DNA of 64,000 nt from Xanthoparmelia taractica. Its lineage: Eukaryota > Ascomycota > Lecanoromycetes > Lecanorales > Parmeliaceae. The notes beneath the pieces are model-generated. The model worked only from the letters and a program-made list of their open reading frames with translations, was not told where the DNA came from and did no database searches. This document shows positions 12,465 to 22,045 of this stretch, in pieces (position 1 is the stretch's first letter; each line of letters begins with the position of its first letter). The stretch covers positions 1-64,000 of the forward strand of contig JANQBS010000138.1 of NCBI GenBank assembly GCA_033085395.1, read 5' to 3'. The translations under genes were made by a program, and so were the position numbers.

Positions 12465-14927
12465 TCAAAAAGCCTCACCATTCACCTCCCCATCCAGCAT
12501 ACGGCGTGCAGTGTCCAATTTCCGGCGGCAAATTCGAGCTTCGTACACTGCTCCTTCGGCGCCCAGCTTGTGAAGATTAGCACAGACCTTGGCAAGGCTC
12601 CCAAGCAAACGCTCGATGAGCTCACGGTCTCTGTCGCCGATCTGGAAGGGTCTGACAGGCCCACCCTCTCCGGGAGAATCTGGGCGAATGATTGACGTTA
12701 TATATGAAAGCAGGTCTGGGGGCTGCGTGGGTGACGCTTTTTCCCTTACTGGTTTTGCATCGTTCTTGGATGCCTTATACACTGATGCTATGTGTTTCTT
12801 GCCTCTTGTTTTGGGAGATCCGTTGACTCCGTTGACCTTGTGCTTCTTTGCATCTGGCTGCCAAGATCCAGCCATAGTCTGACGCGGAGTCCAATCGTCG
12901 TCATCATCATCAGAGGCAGGCGAAAGTTTACCTTCAGTCGCTGTAGCAAACGTATTGACTGTTGACACAGAGTCAACGCTGTCCTTTCTCACGTGGCCCC
13001 CACTACTCGAGCTTTCGTTCCCGTTTGTTGCATAACTGTTGACTTCGCTCGTTGAACTCTTAGGCTTGGTGGTCTCAACCGAGGACGCGGAGCTATCACT
13101 ATCTCTCCTTTTGCGCATGCTACTGCTCCGCCTCACGCCCACACCACTGTAGCTTCCCATAGCGCTATGAAGGATAAAGTGTTCGTAGTCAAAAGCGTCC
13201 GGCCGGTCCTCGTGGCGCTCAACAACGGGTTCGGCGGATGTTTCATAATAATCTTGGTCTCCGTACAAGCTATCTTCTTTACCATTCAAGTCCACGGGCG
13301 AGGGTTCATCAACAATTATCAGGCGCTCAGCAGGACTCTGACGTGGGCTTTTGTGGTACGTTATAGACTCAACTTGCGAAGATCTTGGTGTGGTCTCGTC
13401 TTCTTGGTTTGTGGGTTTTGACAAAAGCCCTTTGGTATCAACGCCGCCGTTCTGCTCCGCATAGTCTCCGTTGGTGGCTTCGAGTACATGTTCGAAATCC
13501 TCCGGAGCGGCGTCATTGCGGGGTTCTTCAGCATCCGGTACCTTTGGTGCGTTTACGAGTCCGATTCCTTGTGCTGATGACTGACCAGCCTCCGTGACCG
13601 GTTGCCCAGTGTACCATTGCTCAGCTGCCGTGAATGGACTTGGTGTGCGCAAACTCTGCAAACTTCGTCGCCGCAAATTGTCTTCCTTTGCTCGCTGCTT
13701 CAAGGTTGAGATCTTGCCCTTCAAATCCTGCATTTGGTCACGCAGGTCGCGCATCTGATTAGTGGATCGAGCCCTAGTAAGCCCGGCGCTTGGAGGATTT
13801 GGAGCCTCGAAAGTGGCTGCCTTTGGCGATGGTTCAAGGTCAAAAGTCTCGTCATCTCTGTCCTCGTTGGTCGGTTGTGGAGACTGCTGAAAGGACTCTG
13901 GGGCAGGGCCATCTTCGTTGAGTGGTTGCAATCCGTTATGTCTGCCAGCATGATTGAGGCTTGTGTTACGTGTCAAACCATTCCAGAACCAATTGCGACT
14001 GGGTTCCGAGTTCCTCTCTTTGGCAGCAGGGTCCCCCCCTTGTAGATATTTATTCCTATCGTCTCGAGAGTGTCCACTGGGCGTCGTCTGCAACGTAGAT
14101 GGCACTGACGTCTCACTAAATACCCTGTAATGCCCTTGCTGATTCTCTTCTAGCATCGGTAGGTCGGTTTGACGGTGTTTCGAAGGTGAGAAACCGCTAG
14201 GGTTTCTGCTTCTCCTTGGTAACGTGTACAGCGATACAAGTTCCGGCCCACGACTCGAGGGCGTTGACATTGACGAAGACGATCTATGTTCCAATGTGCT
14301 GCGTGCCCTACTGAGGTTGCCTTCCATATTCTGACTCGCGTTAGCAGCCTCTTCTAAAAAGCCCCTCTGATCCTCGCCTGGGCTCACCGTGAGACGTTTT
14401 TTGGCATTGGCCAGGATCTCTTCTGCCCTTCTGGTCATTGCGGCGTGCGAATATGGGTTATCCTCATCTTCGTCTAGAATCGATGGAGGACTGTAGGTGC
14501 TATCACTAGTCTCGACGCGATCATTGACCTGCGTAGCAGCTTCCGCCCGCTCATTTTGCCCTATATTTTCATGCTCTCGAAGCGTCGGTGACGACGGCAG
14601 CGCAGTCTCTGCCTTTGGTGTAGTTCTCCCATCATCTTTCTCTGAATCCGATCTGTGCTTTGGAGACCCGTCATGGCGGCGGAGGATTCCATTCCTGAAT
14701 GGACTAAACATTGTGCCCTTTTCTTGGGGTCTTTCGTCGGAGGTCGAGTCAGATCTAGTATGCCGATGTTCATTTGGAAATGGCGAGGGCAACACCTGAG
14801 GTTTTCTGGGAGTCGATGGGGAGGAATCGGCAGAGGAAGGAGGGCTATTGGGCAAGATCATATCGGGATTCGTGAGAGTAGGTGACGGGGGAGCCAGTGG
14901 AAGCGGGGAGTCCTGGAGGACCTGCAT
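12465..14927 (-). CDS. Large Ser/Pro-rich low-complexity protein, 820 aa
   Basis: An uninterrupted 820-codon frame from ATG at 14927 to a stop at 12465, without introns. The sequence is mostly predicted disorder: Ser/Pro/Asp-rich, with many S/TP motifs that could be phosphorylation sites. One short coiled-coil-like helix, MRDLRDQMQDLKGKISTLKQ, starts near residue 392. A poly-Asp tract lies near residue 677, and a more ordered, probably conserved C-terminus (about 740-820: LLSYITSIIRP .. RELIERLLGSLAKVCANLHKLG .. ICRRKLDTARRML) follows. There is no signal peptide or membrane segment. It resembles conserved hypothetical proteins of filamentous ascomycetes; I do not know a function. The intact length argues that it is real and expressed. 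Confidence 0.85.
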   Translation of the reverse strand: MQVLQDSPLPLAPPSPTLTNPDMILPNSPPSSADSSPSTPRKPQVLPSPFPNEHRHTRSDSTSDERPQEKGTMFSPFRNGILRRHDGSPKHRSDSEKDDGRTTPKAETALPSSPTLREHENIGQNERAEAATQVNDRVETSDSTYSPPSILDEDEDNPYSHAAMTRRAEEILANAKKRLTVSPGEDQRGFLEEAANASQNMEGNLSRARSTLEHRSSSSMSTPSSRGPELVSLYTLPRRSRNPSGFSPSKHRQTDLPMLEENQQGHYRVFSETSVPSTLQTTPSGHSRDDRNKYLQGGDPAAKERNSEPSRNWFWNGLTRNTSLNHAGRHNGLQPLNEDGPAPESFQQSPQPTNEDRDDETFDLEPSPKAATFEAPNPPSAGLTRARSTNQMRDLRDQMQDLKGKISTLKQRAKEDNLRRRSLQSLRTPSPFTAAEQWYTGQPVTEAGQSSAQGIGLVNAPKVPDAEEPRNDAAPEDFEHVLEATNGDYAEQNGGVDTKGLLSKPTNQEDETTPRSSQVESITYHKSPRQSPAERLIIVDEPSPVDLNGKEDSLYGDQDYYETSAEPVVERHEDRPDAFDYEHFILHSAMGSYSGVGVRRSSSMRKRRDSDSSASSVETTKPKSSTSEVNSYATNGNESSSSGGHVRKDSVDSVSTVNTFATATEGKLSPASDDDDDDWTPRQTMAGSWQPDAKKHKVNGVNGSPKTRGKKHIASVYKASKNDAKPVREKASPTQPPDLLSYITSIIRPDSPGEGGPVRPFQIGDRDRELIERLLGSLAKVCANLHKLGAEGAVYEARICRRKLDTARRMLDGEVNGEAF

Positions 14928-15250
14928 CTTGAAGGCTTATGGCGCATTGACTGTTTTGGAGGAGTTTGCCTTCCTCATGCATGCAGATAAGCGCAATCAA
15001 ACAAGACAATTATTCTCGTGTCTGGGTAGGGAAAGAATCTTCATGATACTAAAAATATCGTATAAGGTCGATGTACATATATACAAGCAGAAGCGACTGA
15101 CGCTAGATGCCGGGGCGTGTTTTATACGAGAGAGGGAAGAAGGAGGTGAGAGAGAAGAGGGAGGAGGAGGTGGTGGTGGTGGGGGAGGTTGAAACGGGTC
15201 AGCGCGAGATGCTGCAAAAGTTGAACTCGAAGCGCAAGGCCGGCATGATG
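14928..15250. promoter_or_regulatory. 5' flank of the 820-aa gene with purine microsatellite
   Basis: Upstream region of the minus-strand gene. A strongly strand-biased purine tract (GAGAGG/GAAGAAGGAGG, then GGTGGTGGT and GGGGG) runs about 15119-15188; on the coding strand it is a long CT-rich tract, common in fungal promoters and 5' UTRs. No specific binding site can be named. Confidence 0.45.
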
Positions 15251-16560
15251 GCGGCTCCTGTAAATGCTTTCTCTAGCGGCTCTTTTTTGGCGCCCGATTG
15301 GGCTAACTAGGGCTAGCTACTGCACCCGGGCCCCTCGTCCAAACACTCTGAGAAACGAACTTGAACTTGGAAAGCAATTCGAGATATTGTTCTCGTGCCT
15401 GGCAATCAACAATATCTATTATTATTGGCAAGCAGCAGCGAGGAAGATGGGACCACGCCTACAGAAGAAGCAATCGAGAGGAGAAAAGGAGGACTATTTC
15501 AAATTCCACCTGCATTGAAGCCTTACAATGCACCTTCCGGCCACCAATTTCAAACTTACGTAGAGGTACCCCAATGGCCCCTCGCGGTACTGAAAAAAAT
15601 TGAAGCATCCATTCTATACAGCTGATTCGATGCAAGTCCCCCAACCCTCGCTGCCGACATTTGACCAGCCCTTTGCCCAATGCGAGCTCAAGAAAAGTCA
15701 ACCCTGTGACATCTTATCTCAGTGACGACGATTTCTACTTTCACGAGTTCAGTCATATTGTCGGCCTTGGTATGGACGTGGCTGAGTAGGAATGAAGTTG
15801 ATTGAGTGACTATCTGAGTGTGTGTCTAGCAAGCACGAATCTATCTGGAATAGTGGCAAAATGCCAAGAACGCTTAGTCATCCACGCTAGTGCGGGAATA
15901 TTGGACTCCTATTGGCTGCAAGCAAATAGATGAACTTCTGTGCTACCAACAGCCTGTCAGGGCTGACACATATTCAATCATGGTCACATACGGTGAATTC
16001 GTGGAGAAAAGATGACGATATATCCATCGTCTAACAGTCGTGTTCACAAATCATCAGTTGCATATCAGTCTCCCCTTGAGGTAATGGCAAAATTTTCCTT
16101 TTTTTTTTCCCTTCAGCTCGATGCATTAGCAAGGGCTGGCATATGCGATGTAGAGCGAGCCATGTGGTCCAATACCGCCTCCACAAGTTTCCAGCATTGG
16201 ATGCAACATTGTCAGACCCGGCAGAAGTGTCACTTCCTCGCAGCGCGTTCGTAGAGTCGGCAATCCCTTCTCCTCCACACCCTCGATATCCTTACTTCCA
16301 TCGCCAACGCTTGTCCCATCTGTTTTGGCATCTGTTTCGTGCTCCTTTGCCCTCGAGCTACTTTCTAGCTCTTTTCAAAGGACCTTTCCGATTATTTCGT
16401 GGTCTCTCGTGCATTTGACAATCCCGCAATTTCCTGACGCTTGCTGAGCGCTTGTGCATTTTTTTTTACGGGCTTTATCCTGTCAGAATATAGCACGGCT
16501 CTATGCTGTCGAAATGTCCGTCACAACTTTGCCCTCGATAGGGGTGATTCTGCTGTCCGA
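15251..16560. other. Gene-poor stretch, nothing recognised
   Basis: Ordinary base composition but only short overlapping frames on both strands. No family similarity, repeat or RNA gene was recognised. Short T runs occur (16099-16109, 16460-16467). Confidence 0.4.
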
Positions 16561-16591
16561 GCTCGCGAATGACTTCATTGATGTGATTCAC

Positions 16592-16945
16592 CTATTCGGC
16601 AAAGGCGCCGGCACGGCGGCGTTCTTGGATAATTTTGCCCTCGGTGGGGTCTTGCCTGTGAGATCTGGGTTCTAAACCTAGACTGGGCTGCCGTCCGAAT
16701 TCGGCGAAGGACAGAGTGCAATATGTGGACTCGGAGAAGTGATTATTAGGTGCGAACTCGGCCGAGGGGAGCAATTTGGCCCAGTAAGCCTGCAAGAATC
16801 TCACATAAGCACGAAGATACTGCTCCATGACAGCCTTGGCGTTCTCGGTCTGTCCGCCACTTTCGGGGTGAAATGCAGTTGCTAAGTCGGCTCTATCACG
16901 AAGGAGAGAGCACAGTTGGCCTCAACAGTGATTCCCGAACGGGGC
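16592..16945 (-). mobile_element. Ty3/gypsy integrase fragment, only lightly mutated
   Basis: On the minus strand a frame reads LCSLLRDRADLATAFHPES, then GGQTENAKAVMEQYLRAYV, and later LLPSAEFAPNNHFSEST and FGRQPSLGLEPR. This is the end of the integrase catalytic core of Ty3/gypsy elements, where HPE.DGQTER.N..LEQYLR is typical; the Glu of TAFHPE is in place. A TGA at 16924-16922 sits just upstream where the family often has Trp. No LTR or other domain was found nearby, so this is a truncated relic. Base composition is normal, unlike the RIP-destroyed gypsy at 1.6-2.6 kb, so it either escaped RIP or is a single-copy remnant. Confidence 0.8.
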
Positions 16946-17559
16946 TCCGCATCCGTTAACGACAGATTCTTGATTTTATCTTGAAGCCCAAGGGATCAGC
17001 ACCCTCTACGCTTCCGTGGTCTACCTTATCCGTAGACCCGTGGTTTGGTCCATACCTGGTACGCCAGTGGCTCTACCGTCGCTCACTATTCCGCGATCCC
17101 TGCTAACTGCCGTTGTCCACCGCGGCTTCGCTTGCGCTCGACATTTTGCCTCCTCCCGTCCAAGGATCCGTCTCTGACGCCAGTGTTAGCTTGTATTTCG
17201 AGCTGGCAAGTTGCAGGGTCGGATCGGTCAAGTTGAGCTGGCGTGCGCGGGTGGAGGTAGAATGTGTAGAGAGCCTGGCAATGGTCTCGTGAGAGGCCTT
17301 CAAGTTAGGCGTCTATGTTATCGTATGTACGTTTCTGAAAGATTAAGCCAGCGAAAGCTTTCGCTTGCGTCGAGCGGAAGTGCGAAAAGGGTGACGAAAG
17401 AGGTGAAGGAAGTTGCCCTCTACTGCCTCTGCAGCTTGTGCGAGTAGCTTTTTGCGATACTTGTAGTGGTAAAGTTATTTCCTTTGCCTGCGTTAGTTCT
17501 ACTCAACTCCACAGACTGACTGTACTCACCTTCTTCGAACTCCGATACTCCTAGTGTCA
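16946..17559. other. Intergenic, nothing recognised
   Basis: No supported gene or repeat. It may include further eroded retrotransposon sequence upstream of the integrase fragment, but no motif is visible. Confidence 0.35.
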
Positions 17560-18410
17560 TTTCCTTCTTGGTACTCATGGCTTCATTCTGAGCAATCTCG
17601 CAGGCCTTTATTGTTCAAGGAGGCTGTCTTCTTGGTCATTGGAAGACGAGCCATATACTGTAAGCTTTTCACTTTAGCTCAGTCCAGAAAATCCTCTGGA
17701 TTCTATTTTTTATTTGTCGTGTCAAATTCCTGGTCAAAACTGACGAGAATTGCATAATTCCTAGTAGGTGTTATCCTCCTGCATAGTCTCGCGGGCGTTC
17801 ATCGTTCAAGGAGGCTGGCTTCCTTCTAGTTGTATAGCGAAACAATTGCTGTCGACATTTGGCTTAGGCTCCGTCCAGGAAATCCTATGAATTGATTCCT
17901 TTTAGTGTTTCGCAGGATGCTCTTTCCAGCGCTGACGAGAGTTGAATGATACCATAATAGGTAATGTCCTTCTGAATATTCTTGTGGGCGTTCATCATTC
18001 AAGAAGCCTATGTTTTTCCTTCATGAAGGGCGAGTCATGCGATTAGACCTAGGAATCGCCAAGGTAGGCAAATCAGATTTATTGATACTGGAGAGTTTGT
18101 AGATATTCTGATATAAATAGAATTGTCTTAACATAGCGATGGCTGTGAGCTTTTTGCTTGAGCTCGGGATGGGAGCTTTGGTGGATTTTTGTTTTTGGGT
18201 GTTTTGTTCGGATTCCTTTCCAGCACTGACTTCAAGTTGGATGATGCCTTGGTGGGTAGCGTTCTCCTGGATAGTCTCACGTCTACTTGGTTGAAAGGCG
18301 AGTCATGCTGTGAACTTTTTGCTTGAGCTCGGGACAGGAGCTTTTGTGGATTTTTATTTTTAGGGGTCTTGTCCGGATCCCTTTCCAGCACTGATGACGA
18401 GTTGGTAGTC
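17560..18410. repeat. Imperfect tandem repeat, about five units of 165-195 bp
   Basis: A diverged unit recurs head to tail. GTTCAAGGAGGCT-type motifs occur at about 17609, 17802 and 17997 (as ATTCAAGAAGCCT). CTGTAAGCTTTT..AGCTC blocks lie near 17659, 17849 (diverged), 18139 and 18310. TTTCCAGCACTGAC blocks lie near 17916, 18218 and 18385. Copies share roughly 70-85% of bases by eye. The last two units are the most alike and on the minus strand both read LER(D/N)P(D/N)KTPKNKNP, so a coding origin is possible but the frame is not kept through the array. Confidence 0.7.
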
Positions 18411-18479
18411 TTCTTGCCTGTGATACCGCAAGAGCTTCCCGCGTTGTCCGGCGTTTAATACCGATCCTGGTTTCACTGG

Positions 18480-18900
18480 CAGATCACTGATATCTCCATG
18501 TTCCAACTGTTGAAACGTTTTCATCACAGACCCTGCTCTTTCTGCCAACGGCTGAAGCGTTCTTTCTTTCCATCGGGGCCACCGACACGAAAAACAAGCA
18601 CATCATCAAAGGCCCATTCGAATACCGTCGCAAGGAAACGCTGCCACTTAATGTAGACAAGGGTGCTATCCGAAAAGATCTGGTCCAATGGGACCCCATT
18701 GGCGATCATCCCTAGTGATGCTGTTGCCATGGCCAACTTGTTTGATCTCCTCTCCACACTCTTTGATATACATCCATGCGCTGACGTGGAGCATGGTTGA
18801 GCTAGATCTGAAACACCCTCCCATGGCTTCGACGAGGCCATGGACACCGTCCAATAGGAAGGACTGAATTGAGCAAGTTCTTTAACTCATACTGCCATGT
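18480..18900 (-). pseudogene. Fragmented ORF of unknown family
   Basis: Two overlapping minus-strand frames look like one interrupted protein: LLDGVHGLVEAMGGCFRSS, then an amphipathic segment with MYIKECGEEIKQVGH, then in another frame GMIANGVPLDQIFSDSTLVY, followed by KWQRFLATVFEWAFDDVLVF. The composition is protein-like (Trp, paired aromatics), but no start, complete domain or family is recognisable. A frame shift near 18700 would join them. It may be a relic of a real gene; function unknown. Confidence 0.35.
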
Positions 18901-19509
18901 CTCGAACTGTTCTCGTGCCAAGCTGCTTCTTGGTTGACTTGGCCCTATCGCGCGGAGGGGTTAGTCAGCTTTGTCAATGTGAGCATCACTGAGAGAGGTT
19001 TGGTATTATACCACTTTCGGGGCAAGAAGACTGTAGGTAGCAAGAGGTTAAGGTATGTAACCTGAAGAGGGTTTGTTCCGGTAAGGTGTAGGATTCATGA
19101 ACCCAGAGGTGTATATATGTATGAGGAATGAAGTCATGTATGGAAGATAGGTAAGAATGAGAAAAGTAAGAGAGGTTGGGAGGTTTGACATAAAGGATCT
19201 ACGCCGAGCCAGCCCACGTCTCCACTGTCGTTGTTGTCACGTCTTTGGACCTTATGAGCTCCGTTCTCTGTCTACTTTCAACCCTTGGTTATCAGAGTTT
19301 GATTCATAAATGACGCACACTCTCATACTTCCTATTACGGATACAAAGGTAATAAAGACTGCATGCACCCTTTATATAGTGCTAAATTGTTACTGCCAAA
19401 TCGTTCATGCTCTCCATCAAGGCATAACCCTCCTCCACCCAAGATACAAGAGTAGTATGCCTGATTTTCAAAGGATGGTGTTAAAGAGCTTAAGCAAAAC
19501 ATGAGCCTT
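18901..19509. other. Intergenic, nothing recognised
   Basis: No supported gene. A purine-rich, TATATATG-containing stretch around 19100-19190 is the only landmark. Confidence 0.35.
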
Positions 19510-20200
19510 CATGGAAGAGAGCTAAGTGTTCTGGTGGTACAGTCGATGAACGATGATGGCAATAGGGTAAGAGGTCGCGACCTTTCTTTTTTTTCCCTAA
19601 GTCTTTCCTTAGGCTGCCATCTTTCTCGTGTACTCTGGGTTAAGCTAACCGTTCCGGTGGTACAGTAGATGAACAAAAATGGCAAAATGCTGCCACATCG
19701 TGATCTTTCTTCTTTCCATTGATCTCTCCGTTAGCTACCATTCTTCGCTGGTAATCTGATCTGAGAGCTGACTGTTCCGGTGTTACAGGCGAGAAGAAAT
19801 ACTAAAGTGGCGACTGTTTTTTCTTTCTATAAGTCTTTCCCTTGGGTATGATCTTTCTTAATTGCTCTGAGTTGAGCTAAATCTAATTGTTGTGGTGGTA
19901 CAGCCCATGAACGATGAAGGGATCGGGCTGCCAGGCCGCGACCTTTCTTCTTTCCCTAAGTCTTTCCTTAGGCTACCATCCTTTTCTGAATCGAGAGCTA
20001 TCTCTTCCGGTGTTACAGTCCCTGAAAAACAATGGCAAATGCTGCGAGGTCGTGACCTCTATTCTTGCCCTGAGTCTTTCCCTTAGCTACCATATTCTCT
20101 GGTTCTCTGAGTTTGAGAACTAGCTGTTTTGGTGCTATAGAGCGATGAACGACGTTGGCAGCAACAGGCTGAGAGGTCGCGCTACCAATTCTTGCCAATC
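19510..20200 (+). repeat. 120-bp tandem array, block 1 (six units), intron-like modules
   Basis: Six units with a 115-123 bp period, seen by aligning the motif GCTAACTGTTCCGGTGTTACAG-like: its last base falls at 19542, 19665, 19788, 19903, 20018 and 20140. Each unit has a segment of about 80 bases around ATGAACGATGAAGG..GAGGTCGCGACC, then about 40 bases resembling a small fungal intron: a GT(A/G)CTCTGAG start, a CTAAC/CTGAC branch-like site and a (T/A)CAG end. Some 80-base parts are open on the plus strand and read MNDEG..GRDLSSF, others carry stops. The array may be the eroded relic of a gene made of repeated exons, or simply a satellite. Confidence 0.75.
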
Positions 20201-20601
20201 ATTATTAGATTGGCGACCTGGATGGGATCGCCGACCTGATCTAGATCGGCGACGTGATGGTGGTGCCAAATCGGCGATGTACTGCAAATGTGTGTGTGAA
20301 GATGATGCATTAAACTAAGCTGAGTGCCAATGTCTAATTACAAGTGTCATTGCCAAGCGTTTTCGTAACATCTGCCGGCAACAAGAGAAAAGAAACTCAT
20401 GTCCTCATGAACGTTCTGCTCGACAAAGCACGATTGGCGGCGAGCTGAGCGGTCTGGTTGTCGCCTATGGAAGCATTGGCGAGCGGAACTAAGAAGGGAA
20501 ACACTAGGAAAAAAAAATTGTGTTGGCGATCAATGAAAAACTTCCTGTCTCCCTTCTACCAAGGTTCTTCATCCCCGGTATTGTGTACCCCTGGTGTAAC
20601 T
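20201..20601. other. Spacer with short inverted repeats
   Basis: Between the first array block and the minus-strand ORF. Around 20210-20285 the motif ATCGGCGAC occurs several times in both orientations (for example GATCGCCGACC..GATCGGCGAC at 20227-20254), able to form a hairpin. No gene was seen. Confidence 0.45.
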
Positions 20602-21258
20602 TTAGAAAGGCCATGTCGCCGAGACGACCCTTCTGGGGCGTCCGGATTTCTTCTTTTCAGTCAAGTCCACAACCGTGCTGGGGCTAGTTGTGGCCTTGGC
20701 TACCTTTGGTGGCATCTTGGCGAGAGTCGTTCCCTTTCTTTTTCGGGTTGACTGTGCAAGTTCATCGTCTGCTAGTTCGTCCTTGCTCGCAACCTCGTCT
20801 GCCTCCTTCGTGGCGTCCTCGTCGTTAGCGTAGAGCAACAGGTTGTCAGTGCCGGGAACGGAGATCCGCCAACGGCCTTCATAATCGCGGACCCGTGTCT
20901 GTCCTTGTGGCTTGACATCCCAGCTTGGTTGATGTCGGGCGCGTCCTGGCAAGGTGCTTGATGAAGTCTTTCTTGTGTCACCGACCTTAGCTGCATTGTT
21001 AAGGTCATGTAGTAAGTCCTGGCCTGGTGCGGTGCCAGAAGCCTCGGGCATAGGGCTTGGACTTCTTGTGGCATTGGTGTCCTCGTTAGCTTGGTAAACT
21101 CTTGCCCGGGTGACTTTCTTCTTTGCGCCCTCTGAGGGCTGGAAATCGCTTGCCGATTCATCTTCCGCCTGCTTAGCCGACCACAAGGCATTTCCGGCGT
21201 TATCGAGATTCTGCGTTGGCGCGTAAGGCTTGCTTTGGCGATTGTCAAGTTCTTGCAA
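20602..21258 (-). CDS. Orphan basic/acidic ORF with AT-hook-like motif inside the repeat array
   Basis: A minus-strand open frame of about 218 codons, without a clear ATG; in frame it extends a little upstream into the repeat (RKEEWKLQELDNRQ). The N-terminal two thirds is polar and probably disordered. A compact stretch, VRDYEGRWRISVPGTDNLLL, lies near residues 123-142. A Glu/Asp-rich segment follows, and a basic tail has RKRKGT, then KKKSGRPRRV, whose GRP core resembles an AT-hook. No family was recognised. It splits the 120-bp array into two blocks, so it was either inserted there or is the distal part of a gene whose upstream part became repetitive. Whether it is expressed is unknown. Confidence 0.4.
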   Translation of the reverse strand: MQELDNRQSKPYAPTQNLDNAGNALWSAKQAEDESASDFQPSEGAKKKVTRARVYQANEDTNATRSPSPMPEASGTAPGQDLLHDLNNAAKVGDTRKTSSSTLPGRARHQPSWDVKPQGQTRVRDYEGRWRISVPGTDNLLLYANDEDATKEADEVASKDELADDELAQSTRKRKGTTLAKMPPKVAKATTSPSTVVDLTEKKKSGRPRRVVSATWPF

Positions 21259-22045
21259 CTTCCATTCTTCTTTCCGTAAGGCTTTCCTCAGGTACTATCT
21301 TCCTCTGGTGCTCTGAGTCGAGAGCTAACTGATCCGGTGTCACAGTCCATGAATATTGATAACAAAAAACTACAAAATCGTGACCCTATTTCTTTCCGTA
21401 TGTCTTTCCTTTAGCTACCAGAGCTCTCGGATGCTCTGAGTTAAGGTAACCGTTCCGGTGTTACAGGCGAACGATGAAGGGAACGGGCGGCGAAGTCGCG
21501 ATCTTTTCTCTTTCCTTACTTCTTTCCTTGGACTACCATATTTTTCTGGTGCTCTGAGCTGAAAGTTAATTTGTTCTGTTGACACAGCCGATGAACGATG
21601 AAGGGGACGGACTGAGAGGTCGCGACCCTTTTTTTTGCTCCAAGGGTTTCCCTTATGTACCTTATGTCTGGTACTCTGAGCTGAAATTTAACTGCTCCGG
21701 TGATACACTCGATGATAACTTAAGGTAACATCCTTCTTTGGTGCTCTGAGTCTGAGAACCAACTGTTCGGGTGCTATAGAGCGATGATGGCAATATGGTG
21801 AGATGTCGCGACCTTTCTTCTTTTCTTAGGTTCTTCCTTTAGCTACCATCTTCCTCCGGTACTCTGAATTGAGAGCTACATGATCCGGTGATAAAGTCGA
21901 TGAACGATTAGGGTACCATGTCCCTCGGGTGTTCTGGGTAGAGCTAACTGCTCCAGTGCCACAGTCGATGAGCGATGATTGCAATGAGGTGAGAGGTCGC
22001 GACCTTTTTTCTTTCCCTGAATTCTTCCTTAGGTACCTGTCTCGC
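21255..22045 (+). repeat. 120-bp tandem array, block 2 (seven units)
   Basis: Same family as 19510-20200. Intron-like 3' motifs end at about 21345, 21467, 21588, 21708, 21779, 21897 and 21964, giving periods of 122, 121, 120, 71, 118 and 67; two units are therefore shortened by deletion. Two units (after 21467 and 21588) are open on the plus strand and read NDEG.G..(S/G)RD before diverging. GGTCGCGACC-type palindromes recur in several units. Confidence 0.75.

Noticed and set aside
15107..15310. Small plus-strand frame across the purine microsatellite
   Set aside because: Its Glu/Arg/Gly/Val runs come from the simple repeat.
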